A stretch of 64,000 nt of DNA from Leisingera sp. S132 (GCF_025144465.1 NZ_CP083553.1:3602001-3666000), one strand, 5' to 3'; shown: positions 18,252 through 27,851, counted from the stretch's first letter. The notes: generated by a model from the sequence alone, not told the origin. Program-made: numbers and translations.

Positions 18252-18940
18252 CTGATCTCAAGCCCCTTGAAGGCCGGGCTGCCGCGCAACTGCATCCCGG
18301 GAATATGCTGAAATTCCAGCGTTGTGTAAGGCCGCCGCCACAGCCATTCCCGGTTCGCCACCGACTGCAAATCCGGGTCCGGTGGCGTCTCTTCGGTAAA
18401 GGCGAGGAAATGCAAATCGAATCCGAACTCCGCCACGCCCTGAACTGACAGCAGCTTCATGTCGCTATGAAGAGCTAGATCAGCCGCGATGTCGCCGGTC
18501 CGCAACGTGATCTGCCCGACATGCGCGCCGCCGCCCAGCGGCAGTGCAGGATCAGCTGAGCCATCTGGCCGGTTGCCCAGAAAATCATGCTGCAAAAGCT
18601 CTATGGTAAAGCCTCCGGGATCGTGCAGATGCGCCATATAGCCGATATCGCGGAACTGGTGCGGCGCAGAAACCTCCACGCCCTTCTGCCGCAAATGTTC
18701 ACAGGCGATGTCCAGATCGGGCAGGCAAATGCCGATCTTCCAATAACGTTCATCGCGTGAATGCGGCGCTCGGCTGCCGCCGGGCAGAAGGATCACGTCC
18801 GCATCCCCGCCGGCATAACCGGCGCGCCAGGCTTCACCCTCAGCCCGTGCCTCCATGCCGAGCACATCCGCGTAAAACTCCGCCAATTGTTCTGGGTCTT
18901 CGACCTGCAACCGAAGGCCGGAAAGCCGCTTCACCGGCAC
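18248..18940 (-). CDS. VOC-superfamily (glyoxalase/dioxygenase-fold) protein, two domains
   Basis: A 230-residue protein with two vicinal-oxygen-chelate modules. The first (about 5-118) is well formed: LSGLRLQVEDPEQLAEFYAD, then FRDIGYMAHLHDPGGFTIELLQ. The second (about 135-220) is shorter. Metal ligands typical of glyoxalase-like enzymes (His, Glu in TIELLQ) are plausible. The start is GTG with GAGGAT nearby. It overlaps the crotonase gene by 10 bases, third gene of an SDR/crotonase/VOC operon. Function unknown; a catabolic role is likely from context. Confidence 0.82.
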   Translation of the reverse strand: MPVKRLSGLRLQVEDPEQLAEFYADVLGMEARAEGEAWRAGYAGGDADVILLPGGSRAPHSRDERYWKIGICLPDLDIACEHLRQKGVEVSAPHQFRDIGYMAHLHDPGGFTIELLQHDFLGNRPDGSADPALPLGGGAHVGQITLRTGDIAADLALHSDMKLLSVQGVAEFGFDLHFLAFTEETPPDPDLQSVANREWLWRRPYTTLEFQHIPGMQLRGSPAFKGLEIS

Positions 18941-19542
18941 ATCCTCAGGATCCCGGCAGCAATTTCCGGTTTGGCTTCCAGCGCATGGGCCAGCAAGTCC
19001 TCCGCCGTTGCCAGCAAGGCCTCAGGCTCCACAACCCGGTCCACGAGACCGTAGCCGAATGCCTCCTGCGCGGTGATCTTCTGCCCGGCCGCCAGGATCA
19101 TCTTGGTGCGGGCAGGCCCGATCAGTGCTGCCATCCGGCCTGCATCCGAAGGCTGCGGCAAATAGCCAAGCTTCATCACCGGGTAGAAGAATTTGGCCGA
19201 TGGCACCGCAATGCGAATGTCGCAGGCTAGCACCATTCCATTGGCACCGCCCGCCAAAGTGCCGTTCAGCGCAGCCACCTTGAGGCAGGGGGTAGCGGCC
19301 ATTGCCGCAGACAGCCGCTCCCACACCGGCGAGGTCGCCAGGCCCGCACGCGCCTCATCCAGATCGGCACCGGCGCTGAACACCTTGCCGGTTCCGGTCA
19401 GAATCAGCCCGCGGGCCTCCTGCGCGCGCTCGGCGATCTCTGCCAGTTCCGTCAGCATCGACTCTGTCAAAGAGTTCGCCTTGTCCGGCCGGTTGATGGT
19501 GATGGTCCACAGACCGTTTTCCGCGATTTCCAGTCCGATCAT
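18931..19542 (-). CDS. Enoyl-CoA hydratase/isomerase-fold protein lacking both catalytic Glu
   Basis: A 203-residue crotonase-superfamily protein, shorter than the usual 255-260. The oxyanion-hole segments are present (SAGADLDEAR; NGTLAGGANGMVLACDI). By eye alignment to rat crotonase, Glu144 is replaced by Gly102 (GGANG instead of GGCE) and Glu164 by Val122 (YPVM instead of QPEI). It therefore should not act as a classical hydratase; isomerase, hydrolase or a non-catalytic role are alternatives. The start overlaps the SDR stop (ATGA), so it is co-translated with the upstream SDR. Confidence 0.82.
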   Translation of the reverse strand: MIGLEIAENGLWTITINRPDKANSLTESMLTELAEIAERAQEARGLILTGTGKVFSAGADLDEARAGLATSPVWERLSAAMAATPCLKVAALNGTLAGGANGMVLACDIRIAVPSAKFFYPVMKLGYLPQPSDAGRMAALIGPARTKMILAAGQKITAQEAFGYGLVDRVVEPEALLATAEDLLAHALEAKPEIAAGILRMCR

Positions 19543-20288
19543 ACCAGGCCCACCCGTTTGCGGATGCTGTCCTCGCGCAAGGAAACCTCCTGGCCTACAT
19601 TATCCTCTGCGTCGCTAGTACACATCCACATCAGCGTCCGGGCCGGCCATTCGGCCGGAATATGGTCTTCCCAGTCCAGCTCGCTCACCGGGTTGATGCC
19701 GCTGGCCTTGATCTCCCGCTGCATCTGGGTCGCAACTGTCCCTGGCGACAGACCCATAGCGCGAATGCCATTGCCGCGTTCTTCCAAGTCGAGCGCTGAA
19801 GTCAGCATCGCCGCGCCTGCCTTCGACGCACAATAGGCACTCCACCCCTCCAAAGGCCGGTGCGCGGCACCCGAGCTAACGGTAATTATGGTGCCGCCCC
19901 CCGATGGCTTCATCAGCGGCAGCGCAGCCCGCATCCCGTTGAACACGCCTTTCAGGTTGATGTCGATCAGCTTGCTCCAGCCCTCCGGCGAGGCGTCCTC
20001 CAGCCGGGAAATCGGCTCGATCACCCCGGCATTGTTGATCAGAACGTCCAGGCTGCCGAATTTCTGGTGCGCCTTGGCCAGCGCGCTCTCAATGGAAGCG
20101 TAGTCAGACACGTCGCAAGCAAATGTCAGCACATTATTGCCGATCTCACCCGCAAGGTCCTGCAGTGCATCCGCACTCCTTGCCAGCAAGACCAAATTGG
20201 CTCCGGCAGCGGCAAATACACGGGCGGCATCCGCGCCGATCCCGCGGCTGGCTCCTGTAATCGCAACTGTTTTTCCGTTGAATTCCAT
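19539..20288 (-). CDS. Short-chain dehydrogenase/reductase
   Basis: A 249-residue classical SDR. The cofactor motif is TGASRGIG (11-18), then LINNAG (83-88) and the catalytic Ser138/139, Y152 and K156 in YCASK. It is NAD(P)-dependent and oxidises or reduces an unknown alcohol/ketone. The ATG at 20288 has GGAGG 9 bases upstream and places the cofactor motif normally. First gene of the SDR/crotonase/VOC operon and divergent from the DUF2125 gene. Confidence 0.92.
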   Translation of the reverse strand: MEFNGKTVAITGASRGIGADAARVFAAAGANLVLLARSADALQDLAGEIGNNVLTFACDVSDYASIESALAKAHQKFGSLDVLINNAGVIEPISRLEDASPEGWSKLIDINLKGVFNGMRAALPLMKPSGGGTIITVSSGAAHRPLEGWSAYCASKAGAAMLTSALDLEERGNGIRAMGLSPGTVATQMQREIKASGINPVSELDWEDHIPAEWPARTLMWMCTSDAEDNVGQEVSLREDSIRKRVGLV

Positions 20289-20423
20289 GCCCGAAACCTC
20301 CAAGTGACTGATAACCCAAGTGGTAAAGCTGTTAGGGGGAACGGTCCAGCCCAAGGCCCCCTTGACGGCACCGCCCACCGGGCCGACGATGTTTTCAATT
20401 ATCTCTCAGAGAAAGGTTCTCTA

Positions 20424-21947
20424 ATGTCCGTTATTCTTGCGCGCGGCGGTGCCGCAGCGGCAATTTTGGTTGTTTCCGCTCAAGGCGCCCTCGCCGACCT
20501 CAGCGCCCAGGAAGTCTGGGCCGACTGGAAGGCGTATCTGACCAGCACTGGCTACGCCGTGTCCGGAACTGAAGCAGTTTCAGGCAACACCCTGACCGTT
20601 TCCGATGTCTCCATGGCCATGCCGATCCCCGAAGAAGACGGCTCCGGCACCATCAGCTTCCCCGAAGTCCAGTTTATTGAGAACGGCGATGGCACCGTCA
20701 ATGTGCTGCTGCCTGCCGAATTCCCGATGGGCTTTGAGTTCTCCGGCGATGGCGAGACCTTTTCAGGCAAACTGATCTATTCCCACGATGGCTCGCCGAT
20801 GAAAGTTGCAGGCGATGCCGGAAACATGAGCTACGACTACAGCTCCTCGAAGGTGACCATGACGCTGGACGAACTGTCAGCGGACGGTGAGCCAGTGCCC
20901 GCAGAGGTGGCAAAGGTTCAGGTCGAGATGAACGATGTTGTCACCAAAAGCACCATGAAGGTTGCCGAAGGGCGCAGCTACGATCAGACCATGACCGCCT
21001 CCAGCCTCAGCTATGACATGGGCTTCAATGATCCCGAAGGCGACGGCACCGGCGCATTCAAGGGCGCGCTGCAGGGCCTGAGCTTCACCGGTACCGGCAC
21101 CGTACCCGAAGGACTGGAAAGCCCGGACATGGCCGCAATGCTTGAAGCCGGCTTTGCCTTTGACGGCACCTTCACCTTTACCGGCGGCAATGGCTCTATC
21201 TCCGGTGTGGATGGCAGCGAAAGCTTCGCCATGGAAAGCAACTCCCAAGGCGGCGCATTCACTGTTTCGATGGATAAGCAGCACCTGACCTACGATGTGT
21301 CGCAAGTTGCTACCAATGTGAACATCTCCGGCTCCGAGATTCCGTTCCCGCTGGCTCTGAGCATGGCGGAGACCGGCTTCAAACTGATGATGCCGCTGGC
21401 AAAATCCGAAGAAGAGCAGGACTTTGCCCTGGGCGTCACGCTGCGCGACTTTGCCGTTCCGGAAATGCTGTGGGGCATGGTCGACCCGACCGGCCAGCTG
21501 CCGCATGACCCGGCAACCGTCATCCTGGACCTGGCCGGCAAGGGCAAGGTTCTGTTTGACCTGTTCGATCCGGAAGCCATGGAAGCCGTGGAAATGGGTG
21601 AGGAGCAGCCCGGTGAGCTGAACGCGCTGACCGTGAAGCAGCTGCAAGTCTCTGCTGCAGGCGCCGAGCTGACCGGCACCGGCGACTTCACCTTCAACAA
21701 TGATGACCTGACCAGCTTTGACGGCATGCCGGCACCGGCAGGCGAGGCCAACCTCAAACTGGTCGGTGCAAACACCCTGATCGACAAGCTGATCGGCATG
21801 GGCCTGATGTCCGACAGCGATGCCATGGGCGCACGCATGATGATGGGCATGCTGGCGGTCCCGGGCGAAGGTGAGGACACCCTGACCTCCAAGATCGAAG
21901 TCACCGAAGACGGCCAGGTGCTCGCAAACGGCCAGCGCATCAAGTAA
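20424..21947 (+). CDS. DUF2125 secreted/periplasmic protein
   Basis: A 507-residue protein with an N-terminal signal sequence (about 1-25, cleaved after GALA) and an acidic, beta-rich body with many Gly/Thr/Ser turns, e.g. FTFTGGNGSISGVDGS. I recognise the DUF2125 family typical of Rhodobacteraceae; its function is unknown. The opening region LSAQEVWADWKAYLTSTGY is conserved in that family. Followed by a strong terminator, so monocistronic. The start at 20424 sits after GAGAAAGG about 8 bases upstream. Confidence 0.8.
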   Translation: MSVILARGGAAAAILVVSAQGALADLSAQEVWADWKAYLTSTGYAVSGTEAVSGNTLTVSDVSMAMPIPEEDGSGTISFPEVQFIENGDGTVNVLLPAEFPMGFEFSGDGETFSGKLIYSHDGSPMKVAGDAGNMSYDYSSSKVTMTLDELSADGEPVPAEVAKVQVEMNDVVTKSTMKVAEGRSYDQTMTASSLSYDMGFNDPEGDGTGAFKGALQGLSFTGTGTVPEGLESPDMAAMLEAGFAFDGTFTFTGGNGSISGVDGSESFAMESNSQGGAFTVSMDKQHLTYDVSQVATNVNISGSEIPFPLALSMAETGFKLMMPLAKSEEEQDFALGVTLRDFAVPEMLWGMVDPTGQLPHDPATVILDLAGKGKVLFDLFDPEAMEAVEMGEEQPGELNALTVKQLQVSAAGAELTGTGDFTFNNDDLTSFDGMPAPAGEANLKLVGANTLIDKLIGMGLMSDSDAMGARMMMGMLAVPGEGEDTLTSKIEVTEDGQVLANGQRIK

Positions 21948-21975
21948 CCGTCAAATCCCGAACAGGAACTGGAAA

Positions 21976-22002
21976 GGGGCTGCAGCACGCAGCCCCTTTT
22001 TT
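21976..22002 (+). terminator. Terminator of the DUF2125 gene
   Basis: Stem GGGGCTGC/GCAGCCCC (21976-21983, 21989-21996) followed by six T, about 30 bases after the stop at 21947. Confidence 0.9.
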
Positions 22003-22069
22003 GCACCCTGCACTTGCGGCATGGCGCTGCACTGGATAGCTCTTTTAAAGAGCAGAACAGAAGGTGCCC

Positions 22070-23416
22070 ATGACCCAGTCCCCCGAAGCGCTTTGCCACG
22101 CCCTGATCGACGCCGCCCGCAAAGCCGGCGCAGATGCCGCCGACGCCATGGCCGCTGAGGGCAGTTCTCTCAGCATCGAAGTCCGCGAGGGCAAGCTGGA
22201 ACATGCAGAACGCTCAGAAGGCACTGATCTGGGTCTTCGGGTGTTTGTCGGCAAGCGCCAGGCGCTGGTCTCCTCCTCCGACATGCGGCCGGAAACCATC
22301 GCGGCGATGGCCGAACGCGCTGTTGCCATGGCAAGGGAAGCGCCGGAAGACCCCTATGCCGGCCTGGCCGATCCGTCTCAGTTGGCCCGGGACTGGGATG
22401 TGGCTGCGCTGGAGCTGGAAGACCCGTGCAGCGAACCAGAGCCGGCAGCCCTGCAAGCGGATGCCCTGGCGGCCGAGGCCGTCTGCCAAAAGATTGAGGG
22501 CATTACCCAGGTGCAATCCGCAGCGGCGGGCTATGGCCGCCATGCTGTGCATCTGGCCGCGACCAACGGTTTCTCCGGCGGCTACCAGCGCACGGGCCGG
22601 TCTCTGTCCTGTACCGGGATCGCGGGGACAGGAACTGGAATGGAGCGTGACCACGACGGCGATTCCCGCACCTTTCAGTCTGATCTGCGCAGCGCGGAGG
22701 AGATTGGCCGCACTGCGGGCGAGCGCGCAGTCGCCCGCCTCGGTGCCCGAAAACCCAAGACCGGCAGCTTCCCTGTCCTGTTCGACGAACGCATCTCCTC
22801 CTCTTTGATCGGCCATCTGATGTCTGCCGCCAATGGCGCCGCAATCGCCCGCGGATCCTCCTGGCTGAAGGATTCGCTCGGCCAGCAGGTGCTGCCTGAG
22901 GCGCTCTCTGTGATTGAGGACCCGCACCGTCCGCGCATTTCCGGCTCCCGCCCGTTTGACGGCGAGGGGCTGGCGACCCGCACACGTACCGTGGTGGACA
23001 AAGGCGTGCTGACCGGCTGGACGCTGGACCTCGCCTCCGCCCGCAAGCTGGGGCTGGAAAGCACCGGCAACGCCGCCCGCGGCATCGGCGGGGTGCCCTC
23101 TCCCTCGACCTGGAACATTGCGCTGACCCAAGGGCAAGACAGCCGCGCGGATCTGATCGCGCAGATGGGAACCGGCCTGCTGGTCACGTCGATGATCGGC
23201 TCCACCATCAATCCGAACACTGGCGACTATTCCCGCGGCGCATCCGGTTTCTGGGTGGAAGACGGCGAGATTGCCTATCCGGTCAACGAATGCACCATCG
23301 CGGGCAACCTGCACGATATGCTGCGCCGGATTATCCCGGCCAATGACGCGCGCACGCATCTGTCCACAGTGGTGCCATCACTGCTGGTCGAAGGAATGAC
23401 CCTTGCCGGCAACTGA
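22070..23416 (+). CDS. pmbA: TldD/PmbA (TldE)-family protein
   Basis: A 448-residue protein of the TldD/PmbA family. It begins with the helical ALIDAARKAGADAADAMAAE segment and LSIEVREGKLEHAERSEG, ending with the family C-terminus containing MGTGLLVTSMIGST and YPVNECTIAGNL. No HExxxH zinc motif is seen, as expected for the PmbA/TldE partner; the TldD partner would supply it. TldD/TldE mature or degrade small peptides in E. coli. A GTG at 22064 is in frame, but ATG at 22070 has better spacing from AGAAGG. The next gene starts within its last 14 bases. Confidence 0.88.
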   Translation: MTQSPEALCHALIDAARKAGADAADAMAAEGSSLSIEVREGKLEHAERSEGTDLGLRVFVGKRQALVSSSDMRPETIAAMAERAVAMAREAPEDPYAGLADPSQLARDWDVAALELEDPCSEPEPAALQADALAAEAVCQKIEGITQVQSAAAGYGRHAVHLAATNGFSGGYQRTGRSLSCTGIAGTGTGMERDHDGDSRTFQSDLRSAEEIGRTAGERAVARLGARKPKTGSFPVLFDERISSSLIGHLMSAANGAAIARGSSWLKDSLGQQVLPEALSVIEDPHRPRISGSRPFDGEGLATRTRTVVDKGVLTGWTLDLASARKLGLESTGNAARGIGGVPSPSTWNIALTQGQDSRADLIAQMGTGLLVTSMIGSTINPNTGDYSRGASGFWVEDGEIAYPVNECTIAGNLHDMLRRIIPANDARTHLSTVVPSLLVEGMTLAGN

Positions 23417-24206
23417 CCTATCCCTGCTTGTAAAAGCGGCGGAACAGGCCGGAGACATTGCGTGCCGCTACACTGGTCCCGACGCCAAGCGCTGGGACAA
23501 ACCTGGCGGTGCGGGCCCGGTGACCGAAGCCGATCTGGCCGTAAACACCATGCTCGAGGACATGTTGCAGCAAGCGCGGCCCGGCTACGGCTGGCTGTCG
23601 GAGGAGACCGAAGATAGCCCTGCCCGCCTGACTCGCGAGAAGGTTTTCATCATAGACCCGATCGACGGCACCCGCAGCTTTGCCGAAGGTTCCCGCACCT
23701 GGGCGCATTCCATCGCTGTTGCGGAACACGGCGAAGTCACAGCCGCGGTGATCTATTTGCCCCAGCGGGCACTTATGTACACCGCCGCCAAGGGAAAGGG
23801 CGCAGCCTGCAACGGCAGCCCGATCAGGATCTCGGCTGCGGCAGAACTTACAGACACAGAGGTTCTAGCCGCAAAGCCAAACCTGCAACCACACCACTGG
23901 CAGGGCGGCACACCGCCTGCGTTCATCCGCAGCTACCGTCCCTCACTGGCCTACCGCCTTGCCAAGGTGGCCGACGGCCGGTTCGGCGCCATGCTGACGC
24001 TGCGCCCGAGCTGGGAATGGGATATCGCCGCCGGCGATTTGCTGGTGCGCGAGGCAGGCGGCACCATCTCGGACAGGTCAGGCAAGCTTCTGCGCTTCAA
24101 TAACCCGCATCCCCGCCTGAACGGAGTGGTTGCCGGGAATACGTCTCTGCACACAGCGCTTATCGCAGCGCTGGACCCGGCTGGCCCTGGCATCGCTGGA
24201 CATTGA
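23403..24206 (+). CDS. Inositol-monophosphatase-family / CysQ-like phosphatase
   Basis: A 267-residue Mg-dependent, Li-sensitive phosphatase-family enzyme. Metal ligands are visible: E67/E68 in WLSEETE and D85, D88 in IIDPIDGTRSF, plus the C-terminal WDIAAGDLLVREAGG. It may be a 3'(2'),5'-bisphosphate nucleotidase or an inositol/histidinol-type phosphatase; sequence alone does not decide. The only sensible start is TTG at 23403, inside the pmbA 3' end, suggesting coupled but weak translation. A second member (cysQ, 56381-57178) is in this window. Confidence 0.87.
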   Translation: MPATDLSLLVKAAEQAGDIACRYTGPDAKRWDKPGGAGPVTEADLAVNTMLEDMLQQARPGYGWLSEETEDSPARLTREKVFIIDPIDGTRSFAEGSRTWAHSIAVAEHGEVTAAVIYLPQRALMYTAAKGKGAACNGSPIRISAAAELTDTEVLAAKPNLQPHHWQGGTPPAFIRSYRPSLAYRLAKVADGRFGAMLTLRPSWEWDIAAGDLLVREAGGTISDRSGKLLRFNNPHPRLNGVVAGNTSLHTALIAALDPAGPGIAGH

Positions 24207-24277
24207 ACCAGCCCCGGCTTAAGCGGTCTCAGCTGTCCTGCAATGGCTGGACATAATTCTTTCACAGACAAACCCGC

Positions 24278-25513
24278 ATGTTGCAGCTACCTTTGGCCGG
24301 AAAAATCAAATCGAAACAGATGCAACGGCGAAGCACAAACTCCAGCCGCTCTGCGGTGCTGCAACCCCGTCCAAAGGGTGAGGTGCTCTGGGTGCACGCG
24401 ACAACACCAGAGCGCTACCTCGCGCTCTGCGACATCGGCCGCCGTCTCAAGACCCTGCGCCCGGACCTCTCTGTTCTGGCCAGCTGGGAGCCGGATCTGC
24501 GACTGACCGGCACTGTCGGTTGCGACATTCCAGTTGGCCCGCTGGCAGAAGACACATTGGCGGAAGCCCGCGAGTTCGTGGCGCACTGGCGGCCCGATGC
24601 CTGCATCTGGACAGGCGCCCCAGCCCGGCGGACCATACTGCGCCATCTGCGTGAACGGGGAACTGGTGTTCTTCTGGCCGATCTTCTTGACGCTGAAATG
24701 CCTCACCGTACCAGCCGCTGGTTGCCGGATCAGCGCCGCAGGATGCTGGAAGGGCTGACATGTATCCTGACGCCGTCCAAAACTGTGCGGGACCGGCTGA
24801 TCAGGCTGGGCTTTCCGGCCGAACGGTTGGAAGTGGCTGGCAAGCTGCGCGTGTCCGCCATTCCGCCCGGCTGCAACGATGATGAGCTGGCCGCCATGCA
24901 GCAAACCCTAGGCAGCCGCCCGGTCTGGCTGGCGGCCCACGTTAAACTGGAAGAGCTGCCCCGCATTCTGGATGCCCACCGGAACGCTTTGCGGTTGCTC
25001 CACCGCCTTCTTCTGGTGGTTGCGCTGGACAATACCCCGGATCTGGAAGCGGCCCGTGGCCTGGTGCAAAACAGCGGGCTTTCCTTTGCCGATTGGGAAG
25101 CCGGCAGCGAGCCGGAAGACTACAACCAGGTTCTTCTCACCGCCGGTGAGGACCTTGGCCTCTGGTACCGCTTGTCGCCGGTTGCCCTGATCGCCAGCAG
25201 CCTGGACCCGGCAGCACAAGGCCAGTCGCCGCTCGATGCCGCCGCCCTGGGGTCTGCGCTGCTTCATGGTCCGGGCATCCACGCCCACCGGGAGCTTTAC
25301 GACAGGCTGACCATGGCCGGCGCCGCAGTGCAAGTTCAGACGCAAGGCGAAATGTCAGACACTGTTGTGGCCCTGTCAGCACCGGACAAGGCCGCCGAGA
25401 TGGCCCTGGCCGGCTGGCAAAGCGTTACCGAAAGTGCGGCCACAACAGACACACTTCTGGAAAAGGTCCAGGCCCTTTTGGATCAGCGCGAGGACAGCAA
25501 TGCGGGCACCTGA
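24278..25513 (+). CDS. waaA: 3-deoxy-D-manno-octulosonic acid (Kdo) transferase, diverged
   Basis: A 411-residue GT30-type protein (WaaA/KdtA) that would attach Kdo to lipid IVA on the cytoplasmic face of the inner membrane. The usual HAxSxGE catalytic segment appears as HATTPERY with H40 and the presumed base E45 conserved, while the SVG between has changed. The [17 protein letters not shown] and VAGKLRV segments match the central domain. lpxK follows with a 14-base overlap, the normal gene pairing in Alphaproteobacteria, which supports the call. No clear N-terminal membrane helix is seen. Start codon choice (24278 or 24320) is uncertain. Confidence 0.75.
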   Translation: MLQLPLAGKIKSKQMQRRSTNSSRSAVLQPRPKGEVLWVHATTPERYLALCDIGRRLKTLRPDLSVLASWEPDLRLTGTVGCDIPVGPLAEDTLAEAREFVAHWRPDACIWTGAPARRTILRHLRERGTGVLLADLLDAEMPHRTSRWLPDQRRRMLEGLTCILTPSKTVRDRLIRLGFPAERLEVAGKLRVSAIPPGCNDDELAAMQQTLGSRPVWLAAHVKLEELPRILDAHRNALRLLHRLLLVVALDNTPDLEAARGLVQNSGLSFADWEAGSEPEDYNQVLLTAGEDLGLWYRLSPVALIASSLDPAAQGQSPLDAAALGSALLHGPGIHAHRELYDRLTMAGAAVQVQTQGEMSDTVVALSAPDKAAEMALAGWQSVTESAATTDTLLEKVQALLDQREDSNAGT

Positions 25514-26501
25514 TTTCTGGCACAAGCCGCCGGGGGAATTCGATCTGCGGTCAACTCTGCTGGCGCCGCTGGGCTGGGCCTATGCGCGCGCCACCGCATC
25601 CCGGCTGGCCAAGGGCGATCCGGTTGCACCCGGTGTGCCGGTGATTTGCGTGGGCAACCTGAATGCTGGCGGCACAGGTAAGACGCCGACTGTAATCTGG
25701 CTGCTGGAGACCCTGCGCAGCCTCGGACATGAACCGCATGTGGTGAGCCGCGGCTATGGCGGCACGCTGGACGGGCCGGTTCAGGTCATCCCCGGCCAGC
25801 ACAAGGCAGCGCAGACGGGAGATGAGCCGCTGCTGCTGGCTGCCTTTGGCGAAGTGTGGGTAGCCAAGGACCGTGCGGCAGGCGCCCGTGCTGCAACAGA
25901 GGCAGGGGCAACGGTCATCGTTTTGGATGACGGGTTTCAGAACCCGGCAGTCGCCAAGGACCTGTCACTTATCGTGGTCGATGCCCAGCACGGTTTCGGC
26001 AACGGGCGCTGCCTGCCCGCAGGCCCCTTGCGCGAACCAGTTGCCACCGGGCTGAAACGCGCCAACGCAGTTCTGTCCTTGGGCGCGGAGCCGGCTCAGG
26101 AAGCTTTCACCGCGGTTTGGAGCGGCCAGATTCAAGGACTCCCGCATTTCACTGGCGCATTGGAGCCCCTGCAGACCGGCATGCCCTGGCACGGCACCCG
26201 GGTGCTGGCCTTTGCCGGTATCGGCCATCCTCAGAAATTTTTCAGCACTCTGCGCGACCTTGGAGCCGATATTTCCAGGTCTGAGGCACTGGACGATCAT
26301 CAGCCGCTGACCCCGGCATTGATGAACCGTCTGGAAAACGAGGCGAAACTGCTAAACGCGCAGCTGGTCACGACCGAAAAGGACGCCGTGCGGCTGCCGG
26401 ACAGTTTTCGCTCCAAGGTGATTACCCTGCCTGTCCGCCTGCGTATTGCCGGAGATGAGGGCCTGAAAGACATGTTGAAAACAGCCGCGCCTGCACCCTG
26501 A
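25500..26501 (+). CDS. lpxK: Tetraacyldisaccharide 4'-kinase
   Basis: A 333-residue membrane-associated kinase that phosphorylates the 4' position of the lipid A precursor to give lipid IVA. The Walker A motif [12 protein letters not shown] (52-63) is characteristic, followed by VVSRGYGG and [14 protein letters not shown]. The opening [13 protein letters not shown] is typical of the family. It overlaps waaA by 14 bases. Confidence 0.94.
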   Translation: MRAPDFWHKPPGEFDLRSTLLAPLGWAYARATASRLAKGDPVAPGVPVICVGNLNAGGTGKTPTVIWLLETLRSLGHEPHVVSRGYGGTLDGPVQVIPGQHKAAQTGDEPLLLAAFGEVWVAKDRAAGARAATEAGATVIVLDDGFQNPAVAKDLSLIVVDAQHGFGNGRCLPAGPLREPVATGLKRANAVLSLGAEPAQEAFTAVWSGQIQGLPHFTGALEPLQTGMPWHGTRVLAFAGIGHPQKFFSTLRDLGADISRSEALDDHQPLTPALMNRLENEAKLLNAQLVTTEKDAVRLPDSFRSKVITLPVRLRIAGDEGLKDMLKTAAPAP

Positions 26502-26523
26502 CCTGACATAGCGCCGCAAAGAG

Positions 26524-26551
26524 AAAGCCCGGGCACCTGGCCCGGGCTTTT
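26524..26551. terminator. Bidirectional terminator between lpxK and the DsbA-like gene
   Basis: Stem AAAGCCCGGGC/GCCCGGGCTTT (26524-26534, 26540-26550) with an ACCTG loop and T/A runs on both sides, between convergent genes. Confidence 0.88.
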
Positions 26552-26571
26552 ATCGTTCTGCTTACTCGCGC

Positions 26572-27243
26572 TTAGCTTTCGAGTTCAGCATCCAGCAGTT
26601 TCTTGAAGTCTTCGTAAGACTGGTTCGACACCTTTTCGCCGTTCAAAATGAAGGACGGGGTGGATTCGATCCCATGCTCAGTTGCATTTTCCTGATACCA
26701 GGTCACCAGAGTCTGCGCCTTCTCGCCGTCCTGCAGACAGGCCTCCAGCTGGTCGTTTTCGATGCCTGCCAAACGGCCGATCTTGCGCAGTTCGTCAATG
26801 ATCTCCGGCGCGCCGCCGGCCCGCGCCCATTCCGACTGCCCCTTGTAGATCAGGTCGGAAATGCCAAAGAACTTCTCCGGCCCGCTGCAGCGCGCAATCA
26901 TCGAGGCCCACAGCCCGTAGCGGTCAAAATAAACCTCGCGGTAGATGAACTTCACCTTGCCGGTATCGATGTAATCCGCCTTCAGCTGCTTGAAGGTGTT
27001 ATTATGAAAATTCGCGCAGTGCGGGCAGGTATAGGAGGCATATTCGATCAGCGTGACCGGCGCATCCTCGGCGCCCAAAGTCATCTCAGTGATGGTCGAG
27101 GTGTCCACTTCGGCTTCTTGCGCGATTGCCGCGCCGACCAGCGGATTTGACGGCAGATTGCTCTGGCTGCCCAAACCCGACAGGGCATAACCGCCCGCAA
27201 CCACCGCAACCGCGGCCAAGACACCAGACATCAAACGGGTCAT
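26572..27243 (-). CDS. DsbA-family thiol-disulfide oxidoreductase
   Basis: A 223-residue thioredoxin-fold protein with an N-terminal signal/anchor (about 1-25). The active site is CPHC (C73, C76) in YASYTCPHCANFH, and the cis-Pro loop is STPSFILNG. It would act in the periplasm as an oxidase or in cytochrome/ envelope-protein folding. Similar proteins occur beside DUF721 genes in Rhodobacteraceae. Its start overlaps the DUF721 stop (ATGA), so the two are co-translated. Confidence 0.9.
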   Translation of the reverse strand: MTRLMSGVLAAVAVVAGGYALSGLGSQSNLPSNPLVGAAIAQEAEVDTSTITEMTLGAEDAPVTLIEYASYTCPHCANFHNNTFKQLKADYIDTGKVKFIYREVYFDRYGLWASMIARCSGPEKFFGISDLIYKGQSEWARAGGAPEIIDELRKIGRLAGIENDQLEACLQDGEKAQTLVTWYQENATEHGIESTPSFILNGEKVSNQSYEDFKKLLDAELES

Positions 27244-27767
27244 TTGAACCCCTTTCCTTGCGTTTTCTGTTTTGTCAGCACATTGCGCCCCAGGCGTTCC
27301 AGGGCGGCGCGCAAATCGTCATTTTCCACCCCGGCGGCTGCCTTGCTGGCCTCAGCCGCATCCCGCGGGTCCGGCTGCAGCGGCGCTTGCACCTTGGGGG
27401 CATACTTGAATTCCACGCGTCCGTCGGAAAATCCCGTCGGTGCCGTTTGCGTGATCCGCACCTTGGAAATGGCGTTAAAGCCATAGACCGCATTCACCCG
27501 TTCGCGCAGGCGTTCCTTTTGCATTTCCAGCATCGGCGCGTTGGCCCCGGTGGTCAGAACCGTCAGCGTGGCGCCAAAGGAGCCCCGCCCGTAGCCGATG
27601 TTCACCGGACGGGCCATGGCAGCGATATCCGGCCCGGCGATCTCCTCCCAATGGGTGAGCAGCCGGGACACCGCGAATCCGCGGCTTTCGCCCGCTTTGC
27701 GGATCTGCTCGCTTAGGAGCTTGGAGGTCCGGGAGAACCCGCGTGTGGTGCTGCGCCTGAATGCCAT
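27240..27767 (-). CDS. DUF721 (DciA-type) protein
   Basis: A 175-residue protein with the DUF721 pattern: LLSEQIRKAGESRGFAVSRL and LTHWEEIAGPDIAAMARPV, followed by a C-terminal segment KVRITQTAPTGFS and a charged tail. DUF721 includes DciA, which helps load the replicative helicase in bacteria lacking DnaC. Alphaproteobacteria lack dnaC, so the role is plausible but unproved for this protein. It is divergent from mutY and coupled to the DsbA-like gene. Confidence 0.82.
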   Translation of the reverse strand: MAFRRSTTRGFSRTSKLLSEQIRKAGESRGFAVSRLLTHWEEIAGPDIAAMARPVNIGYGRGSFGATLTVLTTGANAPMLEMQKERLRERVNAVYGFNAISKVRITQTAPTGFSDGRVEFKYAPKVQAPLQPDPRDAAEASKAAAGVENDDLRAALERLGRNVLTKQKTQGKGFK

Positions 27768-27851
27768 GATGTAGGTTTTGCTCGACTGCCCGCCCTATTG
27801 TAAAGAGCGGTTATGCAGGCGCTAGCCAAACCGCCGCCCAAGGAATAACGA

